From: CAZGTQ01 sp964528575
GTDB taxonomy: Bacteria; Planctomycetota; UBA1135; GCA-002686595
Length of the DNA: 15,625 bases
Direction of reading: 5' to 3'
Assembly (NCBI GenBank): GCA_964528575.1
Contig: CAZGTQ010000321.1
Coordinates: forward strand, 1 to 15,625
This document shows, piece after piece, positions 1 to 6,645 of the stretch (the first letter of the stretch is position 1; every line of letters begins with the position of its first letter). The translations under genes were made by a program, and so were the position numbers. The notes beneath the pieces are model-generated. The model was not told the DNA's origin. It made no database searches and saw nothing but the letters and a program-made list of their open reading frames with translations.

Positions 1-251
1 GTGCGGACGGAGCCGACGGAGCGACGGGTCCCGCTGGCGCCGCCGGAGCGACCGGACCCGCGGGAGCGGACGGCGCCGATGGCGCGACCGGGCCTGCCGG
101 ACCCACGGGTTCCGCGGGTGCGGACGGAGCGGACGGAGCGACGGGTCCCGCGGGCGCCGCCGGTGCGACCGGGCCCGCCGGCGCCGCTGGCGCGACGGGG
201 CCCGCCGGCGCAACCGGCGCGACCGGCGCGACCGGTCCGTCCGGCGTCAGC
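1..251 (+). repeat. Gly-X-Y coding repeat with higher-order units
   Basis: There are 28 consecutive 9-base triplet units. The block GADGADGATGPA recurs at triplets 1-4, 8-11 and 14-17. At DNA level bases 1-55 recur at 118-172 (offset 117 bases, 13 triplets) with about three differences. This points to recent unit duplication inside the gene, with the frame kept because every unit is a multiple of nine bases. Confidence 0.85.
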
Positions 252-674
252 GCTTGGACCGAGGAGGTGGGCGAGCTGTCGACGACGTCGAACGTGACGA
301 TCGATGCGGACCTGAGCGTCACCGGGATGAAGAACTTCCTCCACCCGCACCCGCTCGATCCGAGGCTCGCGATCCGCTATGTCTGCCTCGAAGGCGCCGA
401 GTCGGGCACTTACACCCGCGGCTCCGCGCAGCTCGTCGGCGGCGTCGCCGTGATCGAGGTGCCCCAGGTCTTCCGCCTCGTCACCGAGACCGAAGGCCTC
501 ACGGTGCAAGTCACCGCGCGCGGCGCCGGTGCGCTGTGGGTCGAGACGCTCTCGCTCGATCGCATCGTCGTGCGCGGCACCGCCGACGTGCCGTTCGATT
601 TCCTCGTCAACGGCGTGCGGCGCGGCTACGCCGGCCTGCCGGTGATCATCGAGAAGCCGGCGGGCATGCGCTGA
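1..674 (+). CDS. Collagen-like Gly-X-Y repeat protein, C-terminal part (5' end outside window)
   Basis: The coding frame starts at base 3; the first two bases finish a glycine codon. It encodes 28 uninterrupted Gly-X-Y triplets rich in GAD, GAT, GPA and GAA (bases 1-251), then a non-repetitive domain of about 140 residues ending at TGA 672-674. That domain begins with a short Trp/Glu-containing linker (SAWTEEVGEL) and contains a KNFLHPHPLDP stretch followed by alternating hydrophobic strands, suggesting a beta-rich fold. Collagen-like repeats in bacteria typically form secreted or surface-exposed trimeric stalks, and the C-terminal domain could be a trimerisation or binding head; this is inference. 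HPLDP-containing tails after repeats occur in other large bacterial secreted proteins, as I recall. The N-terminus and any signal peptide are not visible. The other forward frames here are arginine/proline-rich shadows. Confidence 0.85.
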   Translation, partial: ADGADGATGPAGAAGATGPAGADGADGATGPAGPTGSAGADGADGATGPAGAAGATGPAGAAGATGPAGATGATGATGPSGVSAWTEEVGELSTTSNVTIDADLSVTGMKNFLHPHPLDPRLAIRYVCLEGAESGTYTRGSAQLVGGVAVIEVPQVFRLVTETEGLTVQVTARGAGALWVETLSLDRIVVRGTADVPFDFLVNGVRRGYAGLPVIIEKPAGMR

Positions 675-685
675 GCGGGAAGCGT

Positions 686-725
686 GCCGTCGCGTCGCGG
701 AGCCCTCGCTCCGCGATGCGACGGC
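686..725. terminator. Bidirectional terminator-like hairpin between convergent genes
   Basis: Bases 686-702 pair with 709-725 over 17 positions, with a single G-U wobble (694/717) and a 6-base loop (703-708). It lies between the stop codons of the collagen-like gene (+) and the lipoprotein gene (-), where a shared terminator is expected. There is no T-tract on either side, so it may act by another mechanism or protect transcript 3' ends. Confidence 0.7.
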
Positions 726-749
726 GTCCGGAGCGCCCGTCTCAGCGCT

Positions 750-1556
750 CTACACGCCGATGCTCAGGCCGAGGTACGGCCCCGACAGCTCGATGTCGGC
801 GTCGACGTCGGCGCCGTCCTCGGTCTCGTAGTCGACGACCATCTGCCGAAAGCCGAGCAGGAGCACCGCCTCGACCGATCCCGCGTCGACGAGTCGATAG
901 CCGACCGATAGGTCGAGGTCGTAGAACATGAGCTCGTCGCCGCTGAACGACACGTCGAGTCCGGACAGCATGCCGGCGAGCTCGAAACGGCCGAGCTGGC
1001 GCGCGGCGCGCACGCTCAGGAACGCGAACGGCAGGTCGTCGTCGTTCGACGCGCTCGCTCCCGAGCCGAGCTCCTGCGCCGTGAAGTCGTACTCGAGCAG
1101 CCCGACGCCGAAGCCGATGCCGAGGTCGAGGAGCGGGTCGGGCACGACGTCCCACACCGCGCGCGCGAAGTACAGGCCGAGGTCGAGCTCGGAGCGCACG
1201 GGGACGCCCGCCGTGATCGACCCTCCCGAGCCGAAGTCGAGCGTCGCGTCGGCGACGCCGTCGCCCGAGAAGCTCGCGTCGTAACCCTCGACCGACAGGA
1301 GGAACGGGTCCCAGTCGAAGTCGAAGCGCGGCTGGAACGCCGTCTCCTCCTCGTCGAGCCCGAGCGCCTCGGTCGTCGCGACCGCGCTCGCCCCGACGCC
1401 GGGCACGCTCGCCTGTGCAGCGAGGTCGCCGTCCAGCTCGAGCCGCGCGACGCGCAGGTAGCCCGTCGCCCGGGGCACCGAGCACGCGCTCAGGCACCCG
1501 ACCACGACGAGGGCCGCGATCCGGCTCGACCATCCGCTCGATGCTGCGCTCGCCAT
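750..1556 (-). CDS. Small outer-membrane beta-barrel-like lipoprotein
   Basis: This 268-residue protein begins with a lipoprotein signal: hydrophobic residues 13-22 followed by lipobox LSAC with Cys25. I chose the ATG at 1556 because GGGAGG lies 5 bases upstream and the signal peptide follows directly; the frame is open further upstream, but that part is not signal-like. The mature part has short alternating-hydrophobicity segments separated by acidic or glycine-rich turns, for example DLGIGFGVGLLEYDF and ending SGPYLGLSIGV, as in small 8-10-stranded outer-membrane barrels. The C-terminal residue is Val rather than the classical Phe. No enzyme motif is visible. It is likely exported to the outer membrane; its role is unknown. 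The palindrome at 1593-1606 may regulate it. Confidence 0.75.
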   Translation of the reverse strand: MASAASSGWSSRIAALVVVGCLSACSVPRATGYLRVARLELDGDLAAQASVPGVGASAVATTEALGLDEEETAFQPRFDFDWDPFLLSVEGYDASFSGDGVADATLDFGSGGSITAGVPVRSELDLGLYFARAVWDVVPDPLLDLGIGFGVGLLEYDFTAQELGSGASASNDDDLPFAFLSVRAARQLGRFELAGMLSGLDVSFSGDELMFYDLDLSVGYRLVDAGSVEAVLLLGFRQMVVDYETEDGADVDADIELSGPYLGLSIGV

Positions 1557-1561
1557 GCCTG

Positions 1562-1567
1562 CCTCCC
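1562..1567 (-). promoter_or_regulatory. Shine-Dalgarno site fixing the lipoprotein start
   Basis: On the minus strand this reads GGGAGG and is followed by 5 bases and then ATG (1556-1554). It decides between this ATG and the longer open frame that extends to 1928. Confidence 0.8.
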
Positions 1568-1581
1568 AGCCGGGTCCCGTT

Positions 1582-1606
1582 CTTATCGGCTCGAACCGCG
1601 CGGTTC
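1582..1606 (-). promoter_or_regulatory. Perfect 14-bp palindrome with a -10-like box upstream of the lipoprotein gene
   Basis: GAACCGCGCGGTTC at 1593-1606 is a perfect palindrome, 36 bases upstream of the lipoprotein ATG. Just downstream on the minus strand, GATAAG (1587-1582) matches a -10 box at four of six positions. The arrangement would suit a dimeric regulator binding at or upstream of the -35 region. In GC-rich DNA a palindrome of this length could be chance, so this is a candidate only. Confidence 0.35.
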
Positions 1607-1641
1607 CGCTCGGAGGACCAAACTTCGTTCCGGGCCCGCGG

Positions 1642-1835
1642 GAACTGGCTGGCTTCCGTGTTGGCGGCGGTGCGCTGCGGGCACCGAGCGCCTCGAGATC
1701 GGCGCCCGTTCGCCGTTCCGACCGCTCGCAGCCCCTTGGCACCGCGGGCGTTCGGTTCAAAGGGCTGCGCCGCGCGACGAACGACACGAGCGCGGTCGGT
1801 GGCCGCACCCGACCAACACGGAAGCGAGCCAGTTC
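1642..1835. repeat. Imperfect palindromic element, possibly MITE-like
   Basis: The two ends are inverted copies. The outer 23 bases on each side (starting GAACTGGCT and continuing GCTTCCGTGTTGG) differ at one position, and weaker pairing continues inward. The centre is a second hairpin: 1727-1738 pairs with 1758-1769 with one mismatch. The right arm ends at 1835, one base from the stop codon of the 1837-4212 gene, and pairing does not extend beyond the ends. It could be a non-autonomous mobile element, a dispersed palindromic repeat, or a large structured 3' end for the upstream operon. No coding content or clear target-site duplication is visible. Confidence 0.6.
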
Positions 1836-1836
1836 A

Positions 1837-4212
1837 TCACCGCAGCTCGAAGGACGTCGGCGGCATCTCGGCTTCGACGTCGGCCACGAGCGAGCCGGTC
1901 GCGACGAGGCCGGTGTCCGTGCGCGCATCGACGCGGTAGCTGCCGGGGAGGAGCGGGATCCCCCAGTGCGACTCGCCCAGCGCCTGGTCGGGCGACAGGC
2001 GCAGCGGCAGCGCGAGCCGGCCGGAGTCGTCCGTCACCCGCACGCGCAGCTCGAACCATGGCGCCGCGTCGTCGGGCGCCGTGAACGCGAACCGGCAGAA
2101 CGCGGCCGGCGCGAGCTCGACCTCGACGTCCGTCGTCTGTCCGTCCGCGACCTGGACGGTGCGGGTGGGAGCGGCGAGCTCCGCGCCGTGGACGAGCAGC
2201 ACGTACGTTCCGGGCGCGACGAGCTTCGAGCGCGCCTCGCCGTTCGCCGGCGGGAACGAGGCGACGTGGCGGCCGTGCTCGTCGTAGAGCCAGCAATGCA
2301 CGCCCGCTCCGTCGGGGAAATCCGCTACGACGCGCACGTCGCCGCCCGCGGTGAGCTGGATCGTGCCGGCGTCGACGGTCGCGTCGGGCGCGAGCTCGAG
2401 CGGCTCGGCGACGCGCTCCGCGTAGCCGCGCGCGCTCGCCCGCAGCCGATACCTTCCCGGGCGCAGCGGCCCGATCTCGAAGCGACCGTCCGCGTCGACC
2501 TCGCCGTGGAGCCCGTCCTGCGCGTGCTCGGGCGCGGCGTAGACCTCGAGGTCCGAGAGCTCCTTTCCGCTCGCCGAGACGACGCGACCGACGATGCGCG
2601 CCGTCGCGTGCCGCTCGCGCGGGACGACGAGGCGCAGGTCGCGCGCGCCGCGCTCGAACGAGGGCACGAGCAGCGCCGGTCCGCCCGTCCACGGATCGGG
2701 CGTGCGCACCTCGAGCGCGAGCTCCCCGTCGGGCAGGTCGAGGATCAGGAACGCGCCGTTCGCGTCGGTCCTCGCCTCGCGCAGCCAGTGCCCCACGCGG
2801 CTGCGCTCGATCGCCGCGACGCGCCAATCCGCGAGCGCCTCGCCCTCGTCGTCGACGAGCACGCCCCCGACGCTCGCGCCGGCGACGAGCACCGCGTCCC
2901 AGCGTGTCTCGACGCCCGGCTCGAGCACGAGCGACGCCTCCACGTCGCCGCGATCGGTCGCGCTCGCGCGCACGTCCACCGCGCCGCCCGCGAGCCCGCC
3001 GAGCACGAACGTCCCGTCGCTCGCGCTGTGCGTCGACGACAACGGAGAGAGATACGAATCGCGCCACGGGTCCTTCACCCCGACCCACGCGTCGGGGACC
3101 GGCTCGCCGTCCCCGTCGCGCACCGTGCCGACGATGCGCGCCTCGGGCTGGAGCGCGACCGTGACGTGGGCGACGAGCCCCGCCTCGATCCGGATCCACT
3201 CGACGTGCGGAGCGGCTCCCGCGTGCCGCACGCGCAGCAACTGCCTGCCGGGCTCGATCCCGCGCAGCGCGAAGCCGCCGTCGTCGCGCGTGCGCGTCAC
3301 GAGCTTCGGAGACGGCGACAGCCGCGTGCCGTCGACGTCGCGCTCGACCGCGTTGCGATTGGGGTCGTACAGCTCGACCTCCGCGTCGGCGGCCGGCGCT
3401 CCCGCCGGGTCGAGCACGAGCCCCTCGAGCGCGCCGCCCGCGCCGCGCAAGCGCAGCTCGATCGATACCGTCTCGCCGGCGAGCTCCGCCATCTCGTACG
3501 CGCGCGAGGGCGCATGGCCCGCCGCGCGCGCCGCGAGCCAGCGCGCGCCCCGCAGGTCGCGCAGCCGAAAGCGCCCGTCGCCGTCGGTGCGCGCGACGAC
3601 GCGGCCGTTCCTCGCGTCGCTGCCCCGCGACAGCCACACGTCGGCCCCCGCGACCGGCACGCGCAGCTCGTCGACGACGGTGCCGTCGACGCTCGTCCCG
3701 ACCTCGATCGCGACGCGCGCCGCATGCTCCTCGCCCGCGGTGAGCGCGAGCCGCAGACTGCCGCCGCTGTGCGTGGAGAGCGACGCGTCGCCCGGCGGGA
3801 CCTCCTCGAAGCGACAGCGGCCGTCCGCGCCGGTCAGGCCCTCGCGGGCGTCGCGGCGCTTGCCCGGCCCCCACACGGTGACGTACACGACCTCGTGCGG
3901 CACCGGCGACTCGTCGGCCGCGTACACGACCTCGACGGCGAGCGCCGCGTGAGCGGAGCGCGCCGGCGCGGGCGTGCGCTCGGGCTCGAGCGCGGGCGCG
4001 GTGACCGTCGCGCGCTCGACCGCGACCGCCGCGTCGGGCGGAGCGACGAGCCGCGCGTCGTCCGCGCCGCTCCCTCTGCCGCCGGCGGCGCCGGGTGCGG
4101 CCGCATCGTCCGGCTCGCGCGCGTCACGCCCCACGAGGAACGCGATCAGCGCCAGCGCGACCGCGACCGCGAGCGCGCCTCCGACGACCGCGACACGCGC
4201 TGCGCGCTTCAC
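1837..4212 (-). CDS. Single-pass membrane protein with carboxypeptidase-regulatory-like beta-sandwich repeats (paralogue 1)
   Basis: This 791-residue protein starts at GTG 4212, whose last bases overlap the TGA of the upstream gene (GTGA). GGAG lies 8 bases before the start, so translational coupling is likely. Residues 1-5 are basic and residues 7-27 form one hydrophobic helix, giving an N-in signal anchor. An Ala/Pro/Glu-rich linker runs to about residue 95. The rest is a chain of roughly 80-100-residue beta-sandwich units with turns of the type GxVxDxxGxPVxxAxV and GRFxLxxLxPG, typical of carboxypeptidase-regulatory-like/CnaB-like folds. A TRWDAVL motif lies at residues 436-442. No peptidase catalytic domain is seen. 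It is a close paralogue of the next gene and of residues 192-971 of the sigma fusion. It is probably an extracytoplasmic binding, sensing or structural protein; the exact role is unknown. The frame stays open far upstream, but that is a shadow of neighbouring genes. Confidence 0.85.
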   Translation of the reverse strand: MKRAARVAVVGGALAVAVALALIAFLVGRDAREPDDAAAPGAAGGRGSGADDARLVAPPDAAVAVERATVTAPALEPERTPAPARSAHAALAVEVVYAADESPVPHEVVYVTVWGPGKRRDAREGLTGADGRCRFEEVPPGDASLSTHSGGSLRLALTAGEEHAARVAIEVGTSVDGTVVDELRVPVAGADVWLSRGSDARNGRVVARTDGDGRFRLRDLRGARWLAARAAGHAPSRAYEMAELAGETVSIELRLRGAGGALEGLVLDPAGAPAADAEVELYDPNRNAVERDVDGTRLSPSPKLVTRTRDDGGFALRGIEPGRQLLRVRHAGAAPHVEWIRIEAGLVAHVTVALQPEARIVGTVRDGDGEPVPDAWVGVKDPWRDSYLSPLSSTHSASDGTFVLGGLAGGAVDVRASATDRGDVEASLVLEPGVETRWDAVLVAGASVGGVLVDDEGEALADWRVAAIERSRVGHWLREARTDANGAFLILDLPDGELALEVRTPDPWTGGPALLVPSFERGARDLRLVVPRERHATARIVGRVVSASGKELSDLEVYAAPEHAQDGLHGEVDADGRFEIGPLRPGRYRLRASARGYAERVAEPLELAPDATVDAGTIQLTAGGDVRVVADFPDGAGVHCWLYDEHGRHVASFPPANGEARSKLVAPGTYVLLVHGAELAAPTRTVQVADGQTTDVEVELAPAAFCRFAFTAPDDAAPWFELRVRVTDDSGRLALPLRLSPDQALGESHWGIPLLPGSYRVDARTDTGLVATGSLVADVEAEMPPTSFELR

Positions 4213-6599
4213 CGGCGCAGCTCCAGCTCGACCGCCGGCGCGGACGCCGCCGATGCATCGACCTCGAACGCGGCGCTGCCCGCGAGCCCTCCGCTCGTCT
4301 CGGCCTCGACCGTATAGCGTCCGCTCTCGAGCACCTGCACGCCGACGCGGGCCGTGTCGCCCGTCCACGTCGGCGCGTACGCGGCACCGAAGACGAGCGC
4401 GCCGCTCGCGTCGCGCACGCGCACGACGAGCTCGTCCCCCGGCTTCGCGTCCGCGGGCAGCGCGATCCGGACGTCGCGCCGGTGGGCGCGCGCGAGGTCG
4501 ATGACGATCTCGGTCGTGCCGCCCGCGACGACGGCGAGCGGGAGCGGCGCGGCCGCGAGCCGCTCGCCGGCCGCGACGAGCGTGTACGTCCCCGGCGCGA
4601 TCGGCTCCGAGCGCGCGACGCCCCCGTCGACGCGCAGCCACGCGACCGTGCGCCCGCGCTCGTCGCGCAGCGTGCAGCGCACGCTCGGCTCCTCGCCGTC
4701 GGGCGCGCGCAGCGAAGCGCGCACGTGGCCCGCGCGCTCGAGCACGATCGCGCCGACGTCGTGCGTCGCGGTCTCCGCGAGCTCGAACGGCGCGGTGTCG
4801 TGCGGCGCGACGCCGTTCGCCCGCAGCTCGAGGTAGTACGCGCCCGGCCGCACCGGCCCGATCGCGATGCGGCCGTCGTCCGCCGGCTCGAACGACTCGC
4901 CGAGCCCGTCCGCGGCCCTGCGCAGCACGAGCTCGAGCCCCTCGAGCGGCGCGCCGCGCGGGTCGCTGACGCGCCCGACGACGCGCGCGGTGCGGCGGTT
5001 CTCGCGCGGCACGACCAGGCGCAGATCGCACTCGCCCCGCGCGAGATCGATCCGCAGCGCCGGCTCGGCGCTCCAGGCGTCCGGCTCGCGCACTTCGAGC
5101 GCGGCGGCGTTCTCCGGCAGGCTCTCGAGCAGGAAGCTCCCGTCCGCGTCGGTCTCCGCGCGCCGCAGCCACACACCGCCCGGATCGCTCTCGACGGCCG
5201 CGACGAGCCAACCGGCGAGCGGCGCGCCCGCGTGGTCGACCACCGTCCCGCCGGCGAGCGCACCGCGCGCGAGCACCGGGTCCCAGCGCGTCTCGACGCC
5301 CGGCGCGAGCACGAGGGTCGCGCGCGCTTCCCCGCGCTCGCGCGCGTCGACGTGCACGACGACCTCGCCCGATGCGAGCCCGCCGAGCCGGAACGAGCCG
5401 TCGGCGGCGGTCCGCGTCCGGACCTGTTCGAAATCGCCGTCCTCGTCGGACGCGACCGACGCGTTCGCGATCGGCGCGCCGCGCTCGTCGCGCGCCGTGC
5501 CGGCGACGACGGCCTCGGCGACGAGCGCGAGCGTCGCGCTCTCGGTTCGCCCCGCCTCGATCGGCACGCGCGACTCGTGCGGAGCCGCGCCCGCGCAGCG
5601 CACGGCGAGCGTCGCGTCGCCGGGCGCGAGCCCCGCGAACGCGAAGCGGCCGGCGGCGTCGGTGCGCGCAAAACGCGGCGGCGCGCCCTTGCGCAGGCGC
5701 CCGTCCGAGCCGACCGAGCGCCGCGGGTCCGCCGAATGCAGCACGACCTCCGCACTCTGCGCCGGTTCGCCCGCCGGTCCGAGCACGAGCCCTTCCAGCG
5801 CTCCGCCCGGGCCGCCGAGGCGCAGCTCGACCGCGACGGTCTCGCCGACCAGCTCGGGCACCTCGACCGCCGCCGACGGAGCGTGCCCCGCCGCGTGCGC
5901 CGCGAGATGGCGCGCGTCGCCGACGTCGCGCAACGCGAAGCGCCCGCTCGCGTCGGCGCGCGCGACGACGCCGCCGCTCGTCCAATTGCCGTAGTCGGAG
6001 AGCCAGACCTGCGCGCCCGCGACCGCGACGCCGTGCTCGTCGTGCACGGCTCCTTCGACGTGCGTGCCCGCCGGGAGGACGAAGAGCGCGACGGTCTCCG
6101 CGCCGGGATCGAGCTCGACGTTCGCGTTGCCGCCGCGGTCGCCGTAGAGCGAAGCGGAGCCCGGCGCCAGGTCGTCGAGCCGCAAGCGCCCGTCCGGCCC
6201 GCTCGTGCCCTCGCGGGTGGCGCGCAACGGATCGGGCGCGCCCCACGGGACGACCTCGACGCGCACGCCCTCGGCGCGCGCGCCGTCGGAGCCCCAGACG
6301 ACCTCGACGACGAGCGCGGCGAGCTCCGCCGGGGCGGCGGCCGCCGGCTCGCTGGCGCCGTCCGCTTCGAACGCGACGCGCTCGGGCTCGCTCACGCGCA
6401 CCGCGTCGAGCGCGGGCTCGAGCTCGTCCGCCGCAGCGACGAGGCGCGCGTCGTCGCGCGGCGCGGCGCCGCCCGGCGACTCGGCACGGACGGCGAGATC
6501 GGCTGGCGCGGGCGAGCTCCGCCACCAGACGAACGCCGCCACGCCCAGGGCGACGGCCAGGACGAGGAGAGCGGCGTCGAGGCGCAGGCTTGTGTTCAT
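4209..6599 (-). CDS. Single-pass membrane protein with carboxypeptidase-regulatory-like beta-sandwich repeats (paralogue 2)
   Basis: This 796-residue protein starts at ATG 6599. No good Shine-Dalgarno sequence precedes it, but a hydrophobic helix follows at once (about residues 8-26, ending FVWWRSS). A low-complexity Ala/Glu/Pro linker runs to about residue 92. Tandem beta-sandwich units follow, in the same order as in the downstream paralogue: an LVVEVVWGSDG opening unit, the AAHAAGHAPS stretch, GGALEGLVLGPAGEP, and TRWDPVL at 437-443 followed by AGWLVAAV. The protein ends ELELRR. It shares a 4-base stop/start overlap with paralogue 1, so the two are likely an operon and may act together. 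It is transcribed divergently from the metallopeptidase gene across only 46 bp. No enzymatic motif is visible; function is unknown beyond a likely extracytoplasmic binding or structural role. Confidence 0.85.
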   Translation of the reverse strand: MNTSLRLDAALLVLAVALGVAAFVWWRSSPAPADLAVRAESPGGAAPRDDARLVAAADELEPALDAVRVSEPERVAFEADGASEPAAAAPAELAALVVEVVWGSDGARAEGVRVEVVPWGAPDPLRATREGTSGPDGRLRLDDLAPGSASLYGDRGGNANVELDPGAETVALFVLPAGTHVEGAVHDEHGVAVAGAQVWLSDYGNWTSGGVVARADASGRFALRDVGDARHLAAHAAGHAPSAAVEVPELVGETVAVELRLGGPGGALEGLVLGPAGEPAQSAEVVLHSADPRRSVGSDGRLRKGAPPRFARTDAAGRFAFAGLAPGDATLAVRCAGAAPHESRVPIEAGRTESATLALVAEAVVAGTARDERGAPIANASVASDEDGDFEQVRTRTAADGSFRLGGLASGEVVVHVDARERGEARATLVLAPGVETRWDPVLARGALAGGTVVDHAGAPLAGWLVAAVESDPGGVWLRRAETDADGSFLLESLPENAAALEVREPDAWSAEPALRIDLARGECDLRLVVPRENRRTARVVGRVSDPRGAPLEGLELVLRRAADGLGESFEPADDGRIAIGPVRPGAYYLELRANGVAPHDTAPFELAETATHDVGAIVLERAGHVRASLRAPDGEEPSVRCTLRDERGRTVAWLRVDGGVARSEPIAPGTYTLVAAGERLAAAPLPLAVVAGGTTEIVIDLARAHRRDVRIALPADAKPGDELVVRVRDASGALVFGAAYAPTWTGDTARVGVQVLESGRYTVEAETSGGLAGSAAFEVDASAASAPAVELELRR

Positions 6600-6645
6600 G
6601 TCGAGCGCGAGCGTTGCCGGGGCAGGGCGCGCACAATGTAGCGCG

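Noticed and set aside
1..251. GC-rich tandem DNA resembling a CRISPR or satellite array
   Set aside because: The 9-base periodicity is fully explained by Gly-X-Y codons, and there are no conserved repeats separated by unique spacers.
1555..4317. A 920-codon plus-strand open frame opposite the paralogue 1 gene
   Set aside because: Its product is Arg/Ala-rich without domains, and the minus strand has clear beta-sandwich motifs, a membrane helix and a coupled start.
6611..6645. A TTGCCG/CACAAT promoter pair before the metallopeptidase
   Set aside because: The spacer is only 12 bases, too short for a normal sigma-70 promoter, so no promoter is called in the divergent gap.
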